From the NCBI GenBank assembly GCA_038239345.1, contig JBBSEX010000095.1:1-7814 (forward strand): a DNA stretch of 7,814 nt. The letters are read 5' to 3'. A model generated the notes under the pieces. It saw only the letters and a program-made list of their open reading frames with translations, had not been told where the DNA came from and made no database searches. Origin of the DNA: JBBSEX01 sp038239345 (GTDB taxonomy: Bacteria; Acidobacteriota; Terriglobia; Bryobacterales; Bryobacteraceae). A program made the translations under genes and the position numbers. The stretch's first letter is position 1, and every line of letters begins with the position of its first letter. This document shows positions 1 to 6,322 of this stretch, one piece after another.

Positions 1-107
1 GGCAGGTCACAGCCAGCGATCGCTACTTGAGCAATCCCGTGATCGGACATCAACGCAACGATATCCTGCTGAGTACTGGTCTGCGCGCCAACTTTGCGCG
101 TCAGTAG
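1..107 (+). CDS. C-terminal end of an outer-membrane beta-barrel protein (partial)
   Basis: The window opens inside a reading frame (first full codon at 3) that ends with TAG at 105-107. The last 34 residues include NPVIGHQRND, then a short alternating strand ending LSTGLRANF, then ARQ. An alternating hydrophobic/polar final strand with a near-terminal Phe is typical of outer-membrane barrels folded by the BAM complex. The phrase GHQRND followed by a closing strand resembles the tails of acidobacterial barrel proteins as I remember them. The rest of the gene is outside the window, so the transported substrate and family cannot be named. The odd point is three residues (ARQ) after the expected terminal aromatic, which may mean the original stop was lost or shifted. 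No convincing terminator follows; only a GC-rich stretch ending in a short T run lies at 110-143. Confidence 0.6.
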   Translation, partial: QVTASDRYLSNPVIGHQRNDILLSTGLRANFARQ

Positions 108-143
108 ACACGCCCGCCCAGCGCTTGCCCAGGTGGGGGTTTT

Positions 144-191
144 CCTTCGTTTTGTCGGGTCTATAGAAGGGACTCAGGCCGCCGTTTGCTT
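144..191 (+). repeat. Left arm of a ~48-bp imperfect inverted repeat
   Basis: Positions 144-159 are an exact 16-base match to the reverse complement of 533-548. Homology continues inward: 8 of the next 12 bases match and all four differences are transitions. After a short unaligned gap of 4 to 6 bases, 176-191 matches the reverse complement of 499-514 at 14 of 16 positions. Similarity stops abruptly outside position 144, as expected of a defined end. See the right arm at 499-548 and the remnant gene between them. Confidence 0.75.
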
Positions 192-222
192 CATGGCCGT
201 AGCCAAGCCGGTGAAGTATTCC

Positions 223-386
223 TCAATCAGGTGAACTTAGAACCGGCTCATCTGCCAAGTCGGCGGAGACCTTGTTTGGGGCCGCTAGGCTGTCGAAGGT
301 CATGCTGGTTGAATCACCGGCCTGCGCGGTTTCCTCTGTCCCGGCGTACACGGTGATGTTGTTCTCGTTGTGGTGAATGTGCTCAT
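223..386 (-). pseudogene. Frameshifted remnant resembling the N-terminus of a DUF3489 protein
   Basis: On the minus strand an ATG at 386-384 has a good Shine-Dalgarno AGGAG five bases upstream. It encodes MSTFT and then falls out of frame. The neighbouring frame continues NENNITVYAGTEETAQAGD and on to a TGA at 225-223. From memory, DUF3489 proteins begin M-S/N-T-F-T-I-D-x-x-N-N-I-T-x-x-x-x-x-E-E-A, so both halves fit one ancestral gene with about four bases deleted around 371-375. The family's more conserved C-terminal part (WPxxRLVEIWN and KKFTDRKTA) is not visible, so the copy is also truncated. DUF3489 genes are of unknown function and often sit near recombinases. The remnant lies inside the inverted repeat pair 144-191/499-548. 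Family assignment is from memory and moderately sure; that it is broken is clear if the assignment is right. Confidence 0.5.
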
Positions 387-498
387 TGCTTCTCCTCTGT
401 CCGCAACGTCTACTGCGCTGATCACATTCATCACTCAGGCTCCGCGGAACAGCAAGTCATCTGGGCGCGATATTGCGAGAGGCAAACCGGGGAGTACA

Positions 499-548
499 AA
501 GCAAACAGCGGGCTACCTCCCCTTTTTATGGGCCCGACAAAACGAAGG
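499..548 (-). repeat. Right arm of the ~48-bp imperfect inverted repeat
   Basis: This is the reverse-complement partner of 144-191 and is two bases longer. The outermost 16 bases (533-548) match exactly. The arms enclose about 307 bp. No target-site duplication is evident directly outside: the bases flanking 144 and 548 differ. This could be an old transposon or MITE whose duplication has decayed, or an inverted duplication of an unrelated sequence. Confidence 0.75.
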
Positions 549-726
549 CCCTGCGAACTCCGGTACGCTAGGGTCCAACAGTGTTGCAGAACAGCCAGTG
601 CAGTATAGATCTCTCTCGGGATCGTTTTGAAGTACAGACCGGGAACACGCTCAATCTGCGCTCGCAGTTAATTTTAGTCCGAGCTTCCGCAGTTTGTTGT
701 ACGTTTTCTCAAACGTGCAAAACAAT

Positions 727-751
727 GCGGGTACCGGTTCTGGCTACCCGC
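727..751. other. Hairpin (7-bp perfect stem)
   Basis: GCGGGTA at 727-733 pairs with TACCCGC at 745-751 around an 11-base loop. No T tract follows on either strand, so it is not a standard intrinsic terminator. A second GGGG/CCCC pairing lies just downstream at about 763-778. Role unknown. Confidence 0.35.
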
Positions 752-849
752 CTTGGTACGAGGGGCTAATAAACCCCGCCCATGCTGCGAGGCACTCGGT
801 TCACCACATGATCCAGTCTTCGTGGTCAAGACGTAGTGCCACAATTCGA

Positions 850-1010
850 TCCGGCGATTCCTCAACCGCAGATGAGAGGTTCCCTGTTCTTCGACCACGA
901 TGGCGGCTACCCCTAATCCATTGCTCGGCTCCAAGATGTGAACGGTGACGGAAAGACCAGTGTGCGGGCAATCTGGTCCTCTGGCCTTCATTACGGTAGT
1001 CCGCGATTTC
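850..1010 (+). pseudogene. Possible degraded FG-GAP/VCBS-like repeat trace
   Basis: One plus frame reads GSLFFDHDGGYP and then hits TAA at 914-916. The next frame picks up at about 920 with ARLQDVNGDGKTSVRAIW. The DVNGDGK core is the calcium-loop signature of FG-GAP/VCBS beta-propeller repeats, and the two pieces would join through a single frameshift. The flanking sequence on both sides gives no further repeats. The motif is short and could be chance, so this is recorded only as a weak remnant. Confidence 0.2.
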
Positions 1011-1044
1011 ACAGCCCTTTCACGGGATCGTTTTACCAGAGCCT

Positions 1045-1053
1045 TGGTATAAA
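1045..1053 (+). promoter_or_regulatory. Candidate extended -10 promoter element
   Basis: TGG followed by TATAAA (hexamer 1048-1053) fits an extended -10 element. No good -35 hexamer sits 16-18 bases upstream, which extended -10 promoters can tolerate. Transcription would start near 1060, about 20 bases before the ATG at 1081. It would thus exclude the ATG at 1054. Confidence 0.35.
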
Positions 1054-1080
1054 ATGGGCGAGATCAGTTCGCGAATGCTC

Positions 1081-1494
1081 ATGAAAACTCAACGACTTCT
1101 TATCGTCCTCACGATCATCAACTTCGCACTGCTGGTGTTCTCGATTGCTCAGCCGCGTCAAGTGGACGCGCAGGGAGTAGCTCCCGTTCTGCGTGGCCGC
1201 GCGCTTGAAATCGTAGATGAGCAAGGAAGGGTGCGCGCAAGCCTCGCGGTGTACCCGGCAGATCCCAAAGTCAAGATGCCGGATGGCACGACGGGGTATC
1301 CAGAGACCGTGATGCTTCGGCTCATTACCTCCAAAGGGCGGCCGAACGTTAAGATCGCTGCCACCGAACGTGGGTCCGCAAACGTTTTTGGCGGCGAGTC
1401 CGACCCAACCTATGTCCAGATATTGGCGGAAGGTGCAAACGCATCCGTGAAGCTGATCAACAAGAACGGTCGGCAGCAGGTGATCAAACCGTAG
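1081..1494 (+). CDS. Small exported protein of unknown function
   Basis: A 137-residue protein if started at the ATG at 1081. It begins MKTQRLLIVL with a long hydrophobic core (residues about 6-22), giving either a Sec signal peptide cleaved after VDA (about residue 31) or a membrane anchor. The soluble part contains VLRGRALEIVDEQGRVR, then PETVMLRL, SDPTYVQILAEGA and a C-terminal INKNGRQQVIKP. This pattern looks like a tandem of short beta-hairpins (…V.DE.GR.R…, …SKGRP.VKI…, …NKNGR…). I recall similar short proteins from Solibacter-like genomes but know no function for them. Two upstream in-frame ATGs exist (1054 and 1075). The one at 1081 is preferred because it places the Lys/Arg-containing n-region directly before the hydrophobic core and lies downstream of the candidate -10 element. 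No strong Shine-Dalgarno precedes any of them. The gene stands alone between two decayed regions. Confidence 0.75.
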   Translation: MKTQRLLIVLTIINFALLVFSIAQPRQVDAQGVAPVLRGRALEIVDEQGRVRASLAVYPADPKVKMPDGTTGYPETVMLRLITSKGRPNVKIAATERGSANVFGGESDPTYVQILAEGANASVKLINKNGRQQVIKP

Positions 1495-1741
1495 CGGGAC
1501 TATTTTTGCCTAACCTGCGCCGTGTTCAGGAATGAAGCACATCTTACGAGATCTTTAATTTCAGAAGTTCATTCTTGCAGTCACCGAACTACGGGCCGCA
1601 AGTCTTCACTTTTGCTTGTGTGGTGTTTTTGCGATATGAGAGTGCCTTGCTGGGGTTGTAAGCCCAAACCCCGGAAATTTCTAATCTCCTCCAATATCAG
1701 GCTGATAGCGTATTTTGACCCGGAATAAGACCCTCTTGATC
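1495..1741. other. Intergenic DNA without a recognisable gene
   Basis: No frame here gives a recognisable protein. A small hairpin (GGGGTT 1652-1657 with AACCCC 1667-1672) lies in it. Read on the minus strand it is downstream of the recombinase remnant, but it has no T tract, so a terminator is not supported. The stretch probably derives from the 3' flank of the vanished integrase element. Confidence 0.4.
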
Positions 1742-1753
1742 GCGACTGGACGG
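1742..1753 (+). repeat. 12-bp direct repeat, copy 1
   Basis: GCGACTGGACGG, identical to 1904-1915. It lies eight bases past the stop codon of the recombinase remnant. The flanking bases differ, so the match is exactly 12 bp. Confidence 0.5.
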
Positions 1754-1760
1754 ATTGCTG

Positions 1761-1888
1761 TTAGTCCCGCCAGAAATCCTTGAACCGGTTCGGCGCCAAG
1801 TCCGTGTAGCGAGTGGTGTGCTGAATATTCCGGTGCCCGAGGTATAGATTCCACAAAAAGCTCGAGAGCCTTGCCTTTGCTATTGTTC
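1761..1888 (-). pseudogene. C-terminal remnant of a tyrosine recombinase (integrase)
   Basis: The minus strand from about 1847 to the TAA at 1763-1761 encodes YLGHRNIQHTTRYTDL followed by a tail ending in RFKDFWRD. This is the end of the catalytic domain of tyrosine recombinases: the LGH box with its His (codon 1835-1833) and the Tyr nucleophile (codon 1808-1806). Upstream, in a different frame (about 1888-1850), ANNSKGKALEL resembles the usual LAN-x-GKDTRAL segment that precedes LGH, with about three residues missing. The copy is therefore both frameshifted near 1847 and cut off; the Arg-Lys-His-Arg part of the active site is gone, so it cannot recombine DNA. It abuts the broken end of the GH51 gene directly. 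It is most likely the residue of an element that landed in, or recombined with, the arabinofuranosidase gene. Family assignment is confident because of the LGH…RYT spacing. Confidence 0.8.
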
Positions 1889-1891
1889 GCG

Positions 1892-2826
1892 AATATAGAT
1901 GCGGCGACTGGACGGTTCTCCCGGAAGGGCGGCGCGAATGATCCCCTCGGCGGTCTTAATGCGATCATCCAGGTCGAGCGAACTGGCCATGAATTCACTG
2001 AAGTTGTCTTCCTGATTGCCCACGTAGCGGTGCAGCGAAAGGTAATCTGCGTGGCGTTTAAGATATTCGAGTACTGTCCGATTCCAGCCGGTCAGTCGAT
2101 CCGGGTCCGAAATTGGATGATCCCGCCGCGATCAGCTTCACCTTGGGGTCCGTCAACTTCATCAGCTTCGCCGCTTCAAGGGCGAACTTGCCGTAATCTT
2201 CGGCGCTGCGGTGACCCATCTGCCATGGGCCGCCCAATTTCGTTGCCGAGACCCCAGGGCGTCACTTTCCAGGGCTGCTGGCGCCCGCTCTGCTTACGTA
2301 AACGGGTCATGGCAGTGTCCTCGGCCGAATTGCAGTACTCCACCCACTGTTGCGCCTCCTGCCAACTACCCGTGCCAAGATTCAAGCAGATGTAGGGTTG
2401 CGTGCCGAGCAGTTCAATATATTGCATGAACTCGTGCGTACCGAAGCGATTGCTCTCGACGGTGCCCCAGGCCATCTCGACCCTCGGCGGCCGTTTGTCG
2501 CGAGGGCCGATCCCGTCCCGCCAGTTGTAGTTTGAAGAGAAGTTGCCGCCGGGCCAACGCAGAATGCCCAGGTTCAGATTCTTCGTGGCCTCTAAAACAT
2601 CTTTTCGAAATCCATTCGCATCCGAAAGGCGCGAGCCCTCCTGGAAAACACCACCTTCGATACACCGCCCAAGATGTTCGATGAAGTTACCGTAGATCAT
2701 GGGATCGATATTCGAGATGACCCGGTCAGTATCTATTTTGATCCGTGCGCTGACTGGTTTCTTTTGAGCGCGCGCAACGAATGGAGCAGCCATTAAAGTT
2801 TTTGAGAACGATCGTCTGGATAACAT
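1892..2826 (-). pseudogene. Decayed GH51 alpha-L-arabinofuranosidase, Tat-exported
   Basis: GH51 enzymes release terminal arabinofuranose from arabinan and arabinoxylan. The ATG at 2826-2824 has AAAGGA four bases upstream. The N-terminus SRRSFSK is a twin-arginine signal. Family motifs follow: IYGNFIEHLGRCIEGGVF (residues 44-61), RWPGGNF (90-96), GTHEFMQYIELLG (129-141) and WGLGNE with the acid/base Glu at residue 196. Right after it, an extra base in the CCC at 2233-2235 throws translation out of frame, ending in a foreign tail after 216 residues. The next frame continues GGPWQMGHRSAEDYGKF to about 2106. A second extra base around 2103-2105 moves to the third frame: GWNRTVLEYLK, HADYLSLHRYVGN, ending RRIYI at 1892. 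The DEWN-type nucleophile segment and C-terminal beta domain are absent. About 310 of roughly 500 residues remain, so the gene is inactive. Either insertion alone could be a sequencing error, but the lost 3' half cannot. Confidence 0.88.
1904..1915 (+). repeat. 12-bp direct repeat, copy 2
   Basis: GCGACTGGACGG, identical to 1742-1753. This copy lies inside the GH51 coding sequence (codons for PSSR on the minus strand), 10 bases before the point where GH51 similarity ends. The recombinase remnant lies between the two copies. Confidence 0.5.
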
Positions 2827-2872
2827 GGTTTCCTTTGATACCCTCGCTTCTCAATTCTGCGCTTGATTATTC

Positions 2873-2911
2873 GGCAGTGTAAGCGCTGCCGTGTGTTATC
2901 ACACGGGCAGC
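2873..2911. promoter_or_regulatory. LacI/CcpA-like operator overlapping a strong hairpin
   Basis: TGTAAGCGCTGCCG at 2878-2891 matches the catabolite-repression/LacI-type consensus TGWAAGCGYTWNCA at all but two positions. Immediately beside it, GCTGCCGTGTG (2885-2895) pairs with CACACGGGCAGC (2900-2911) around a TTAT loop, 11 bp with one bulged G. GGCAG at 2873-2877 can alternatively pair with CTGCC at 2886-2890, so two mutually exclusive stems are possible. There is no T tract, so it is not a simple terminator. It lies about 50 bases upstream of the GH51 start and about 95 bases upstream of the receptor -35 box. An operator for the divergent GH51 gene is the simplest reading. Confidence 0.45.
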
Positions 2912-2982
2912 CGGCCACGCAAAACTCAAGGTCGCAAATAGAGTAATCCATTTCACGGCTTCAGCTAACTCAATAATTACGC

Positions 2983-3011
2983 TTGACCATTTTCAGTTAC
3001 GGATTAATAAT
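2983..3011 (+). promoter_or_regulatory. Sigma-70-type promoter of the TonB-receptor operon
   Basis: TTGACC (2983-2988) and AATAAT (3006-3011) each match the consensus at five of six positions and are separated by exactly 17 bases. Transcription would begin near 3018, giving a leader of about 43 bases before the ATG at 3061. Because it overlaps the possible TTG start at 2983, it rules out that longer start. Confidence 0.6.
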
Positions 3012-3060
3012 CAAACGAATGGGGGCGGTTGATTTCGCTCTTTATTCCGGGGAGAGTTCC

Positions 3061-6000
3061 ATGTTGAAACGTTTGATTCTATCCTGCTTGTTTTTCGTTC
3101 TTGCCGCCAATTTGTTGCAAGCGCAAAACCTCGGCTCAATTTCTGGTCTTGTTACCGATAAAACCGGTTCCGTGGTTCCCGGGGCAATCCTCAAACTCAC
3201 GAACCAAGACACCGGCTTGGTCCGTACATTCACCACGAATGACTCGGGCAACTACGCGGCGCCTGCGCTTCCAGCGGGAACGTACACGCTCGAAGCCTCC
3301 GCGTCCGGGTTCTCCACGTCCCGGCAGACCGGCATTACACTGAATCTCCGCGACGCCCTTCGAATTGACGCGCAACTCGATGTCACCAGCGTTCAGGAAG
3401 CGGTCGAGGTGAGGGCCGAAGCGGTACAAATACAGACCGAGAATGCCACTGTAGGCGAAGTGGTGAACGGCGCGCAGATGGAAGCACTTTCAGTGAACGG
3501 CCGCAATTTCACCTCACTGGCCGCGCTAGTACCGGGCGCCTCCTCTACGCAGCCTTCTCTCAACACGCCGGTCGGCGTCACCTCCAATACCAGCATCGCG
3601 TTTAATGGCTTGCGCACCAGCCAGAACGTCTGGCGCATGGACGGACAGGAAGACTACGACCGGGGTTGTGGCGGATGTATCGCAGTACTGCCATCAGTCG
3701 AGGCCATTGCGGAGTTCAAAGTGGAAACCGCCAACTCCGCCGTGGACACGGGCTTCGGCTCGGCCGGCCAAATGAATGTGTCCACCAAATCCGGCGCACG
3801 CGCATTCCATGGCACGGGTTGGGAGTACCTTCGAAACGACAAGCTTGACGCGAAGAACTTCTTCACTAACCTCAACGGGCAACCTAAACCGCCGTTGCGA
3901 TTCAATGTGTACGGCTACAATATCGGCGGCCCATTCTTCATCCCCAAGCTTTACCCGCTTTCGAAATCGAAGACCTTTTTCTTCTTCAACGAGGAGTGGC
4001 GTAAACTGCGACAATCGTCGATATTCAACAGCGCCACTCCCACACTAGGGCAGCGCACGGGCAACTTCAGCGACTACGCCAAGCCCATCACCGATCCAAC
4101 TACGGGCCGGCCGTTTCCAAGCAACATCATTCCCCCCGATCGCATCGATCCGAACGCCCTGCTGCTTGCTAAACCCAACTTCATTTTTCCGTTGCCGACG
4201 AATACCACTAATAACTTCTTCACCGGATCTTTCTCGGTGCCCACCGATTTGCGCGAAGAAATCGTGCGGGTCGATCATAATTTCAACGACCACGAACAGA
4301 TGTTCTTCCGCTTTATCGAGGAGACCAATAACCAGAGTTTCACGAATAACCTATGGTCTGGAAACACATTTCCCACTACCACTACGGTGCTTAAGAACAA
4401 CCCCAAGCTGTACCTGGGACAGTTGACATCTACGATTAGCCCCCGAGCCGTCAACGAGGTATCCGCGAGTTGGACTTATCAGCCACTGGATCTCTCGCTG
4501 AACGGCAACTATCAACGGCCCGCGGGTCTCACCATCGCTGAATTGTTCCCTGAGAACCGCCTGAACAAGATTCCGAATATCTCGCTCTCGGGCGTGTACA
4601 ATCTGAACTACGATCTAGCATCCTGGCCCTGGACAAACGCGGCCGAAATCTTCATCGCGCGCGATAACCTCACTCTCACCCGCGGTCCTCATACGATCGT
4701 CCTCGGTGGCTTGTATATGAACTTCCATAAGCAACAAGATCTGTTCGGTCAGACCAACGGCAATTACAGCTTCAACGGTAGCTATACAGGGCACGCATTC
4801 GCCGACTTTCTACTTGGGAAAGCCTTCCAATACACCGAACTGCAGAACCAATACTCGCCGAACTACATCACTCATAGTGCCAATCTGTATGTAAGCGATA
4901 ACTGGAAAGTGTCGCCGCGATTGACGGTCACGGCGGGCTTGGCTTGGGACGCCTTTCCGCACGCATTCGAGGAGAAAGACCGCGTGGCCTCCTTTTACCT
5001 GAAGCTTTACGATCCATCCAAGGCCCCCAAGGTAGACGCTAACGGGCGCATCGTTCCCGGCAGCGGAGACCTCTATAACGGTCTTGGCAGCGCGGGCAAG
5101 AATGGAATTCCGCGAGGTCTGGTCGACAACCATTGGGCGTTGTTCCAGCCTCGCGTCGGTATTGCCTGGCGGCCGTTCGGCGAAAACACCGTTGTACGCC
5201 TTGGATATGGCCTATATTACGAGCGCATTCAGGGTAACGATATCTACAATGTCGCACCTAACCCACCCTTTGTCTCCACGGCGACCATATTCAACACGAC
5301 TTTGAGCAACCCGGGCGGTGCTGGCGCGGCGATCCCGGTGTCCAACCTGACAGTCTACGATCCGAGTTACGCGGTTCCGCAGGTCCAGCAATATAACCTG
5401 GGTATCCAACAGCGGATCGCGCGCGGCGTGGTCGCCAACGTCGGATACGTCGGCACGAAGGGCACTTTCTTGTCAGACACCCGCAACATCAACCAGCCCT
5501 ATCCGGATCGGGCGGCGCAAGTGCTAGCGGGAAACCTGAATGTCAACCAGGCGCGTCCGTATCCTGGCTACGGCAACATAAATCTTTACTTCAATGGGAC
5601 CAATTCCAACTACAACTCTCTTCAAGCAAGCTTGCGAACCGAACAGTATCATGGTCTAACGCTGCAGGCTTCCTACACTTACTCCCATTCCCTCGATTAC
5701 GCCAGTGGCGATGTACCCGGCAACAATCACCAGGACGCGTATCATTGGAACCTCGAGCGTGCCAGCAGCAACTTTGACCGGCAACAGATCATGATCTTAA
5801 GCTATGTCTATGACATCCCGTTTCTCTCCGGCACGGGCCTGATCAGACAGGTGTTTGGCAATTGGCAGTTTTCCGGTATAAGCCTCTTTGAGACGGGAAC
5901 GCCATTAAACATCAGCCTTCCGGGTGACAACGCCGGCATTGGCAGCGCGCCCTACCGCCCGGACGTATTGCATGATCCAAACATCTACGGACCGAGACAG

Positions 6001-6297
6001 ATGTGGTTCGATCCCACTGCGTTTGCGCAGCCGGCGCGGAGTCAGTTCGGTAACGCCGCACGCAATACGGTGCGCGCTGCCGGGATCAATAACACCGATG
6101 CCTCCCTGTTTAAGAACTTTAAGGGCGTGTTCAAGCGGGAAGGAAGTGGATTGCAGTTCCGGGCGGAATTTTACAACATCTTCAACCACGCGCAGTGGAA
6201 TGGTTTCAGAACGAACTTCGGGGCGGCGGATTTCGGAGCCGCTATCTCGGCGAGAGATGCCCGCGACATACAATTAGGATTGAGACTGTATTTCTGA
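3061..6297 (+). CDS. Oar-like TonB-dependent outer-membrane receptor
   Basis: A 1078-residue outer-membrane transporter. The start at 3061 is fixed by GGGGAGAG six bases upstream and by the signal peptide MLKRLILSCLFFVLAANLLQA cut before QN (about residue 21). A carboxypeptidase-regulatory-like beta-sandwich covers about 25-105 (SGLVTDKTGSVVPGA, TNDSGNYAAPALPAGTY). A plug domain spans about 120-260 (GEVVNGAQMEALSVNGRNF, FNGLRTSQNVWRMDG, VSTKSGARAFHGTGWEY). A large barrel fills the rest and ends in DIQLGLRLYF with the terminal Phe expected for BAM recognition. Length and order match the Oar-like receptors expanded in Acidobacteriota, whose substrates are mostly unknown. No TonB box is obvious before the sandwich domain. 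The plug contains a Cys pair, C203 and C206 (GCGGC), which could form a disulfide or bind a metal. The gene is intact, in contrast to the divergent GH51 gene, and leads an operon with the TPR and cytochrome genes 25 bases downstream. Confidence 0.93.
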   Translation: MLKRLILSCLFFVLAANLLQAQNLGSISGLVTDKTGSVVPGAILKLTNQDTGLVRTFTTNDSGNYAAPALPAGTYTLEASASGFSTSRQTGITLNLRDALRIDAQLDVTSVQEAVEVRAEAVQIQTENATVGEVVNGAQMEALSVNGRNFTSLAALVPGASSTQPSLNTPVGVTSNTSIAFNGLRTSQNVWRMDGQEDYDRGCGGCIAVLPSVEAIAEFKVETANSAVDTGFGSAGQMNVSTKSGARAFHGTGWEYLRNDKLDAKNFFTNLNGQPKPPLRFNVYGYNIGGPFFIPKLYPLSKSKTFFFFNEEWRKLRQSSIFNSATPTLGQRTGNFSDYAKPITDPTTGRPFPSNIIPPDRIDPNALLLAKPNFIFPLPTNTTNNFFTGSFSVPTDLREEIVRVDHNFNDHEQMFFRFIEETNNQSFTNNLWSGNTFPTTTTVLKNNPKLYLGQLTSTISPRAVNEVSASWTYQPLDLSLNGNYQRPAGLTIAELFPENRLNKIPNISLSGVYNLNYDLASWPWTNAAEIFIARDNLTLTRGPHTIVLGGLYMNFHKQQDLFGQTNGNYSFNGSYTGHAFADFLLGKAFQYTELQNQYSPNYITHSANLYVSDNWKVSPRLTVTAGLAWDAFPHAFEEKDRVASFYLKLYDPSKAPKVDANGRIVPGSGDLYNGLGSAGKNGIPRGLVDNHWALFQPRVGIAWRPFGENTVVRLGYGLYYERIQGNDIYNVAPNPPFVSTATIFNTTLSNPGGAGAAIPVSNLTVYDPSYAVPQVQQYNLGIQQRIARGVVANVGYVGTKGTFLSDTRNINQPYPDRAAQVLAGNLNVNQARPYPGYGNINLYFNGTNSNYNSLQASLRTEQYHGLTLQASYTYSHSLDYASGDVPGNNHQDAYHWNLERASSNFDRQQIMILSYVYDIPFLSGTGLIRQVFGNWQFSGISLFETGTPLNISLPGDNAGIGSAPYRPDVLHDPNIYGPRQMWFDPTAFAQPARSQFGNAARNTVRAAGINNTDASLFKNFKGVFKREGSGLQFRAEFYNIFNHAQWNGFRTNFGAADFGAAISARDARDIQLGLRLYF

Positions 6298-6322
6298 GCG
6301 ACACATAAGCGGAGCGCAACGA

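Larger units (their letters stand above)
549..1044. other. Long stretch with no intact gene
   Basis: About 500 bp in which no frame on either strand gives a protein I recognise or a well-placed ribosome site. Open frames here are short, overlap one another on both strands and are rich in Arg, Ser and Pro, as expected of non-coding GC-rich DNA. Two things stand out and are listed separately: a 7-bp perfect hairpin at 727-751 and an FG-GAP-like trace near 850-1010. A frame at about 631-800 reads VNFSPSFRSLLYVFSNV, which has the alternating look of a barrel strand. It is too short and isolated to call. Confidence 0.5.

Noticed and set aside
110..143. Intrinsic terminator after the first gene
   Set aside because: GC-rich with a short T run, but the stem pairs poorly.
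370..630. Plus-strand open frame of 86 codons
   Set aside because: It runs antisense through the DUF3489-like start and the inverted repeat arm; no ribosome site or recognisable motif.
674..1012. Minus-strand open frame of 112 codons
   Set aside because: No recognisable domain, no ribosome site, and Arg/Thr/Ser-rich composition typical of an antisense frame in GC-rich DNA.
617..1034. 12-bp direct repeat CGGGATCGTTTT at 617-628 and 1023-1034
   Set aside because: About one or two such 12-mer pairs are expected by chance in a window this size, and nothing between the copies looks like an element.
1652..1672. GGGGTT/AACCCC hairpin as a terminator
   Set aside because: Only six pairs, a nine-base loop and no T tract on either strand.
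1871..2395. Plus-strand open frame of 174 codons
   Set aside because: It is antisense to the GH51 remnant, whose conserved residues are clearly on the minus strand.
2983..3060. Longer receptor start at TTG 2983 (or ATG 3019)
   Set aside because: It would put 14-26 extra residues before a clear signal peptide, the TTG coincides with the -35 box, and the ATG at 3061 has the good ribosome site.
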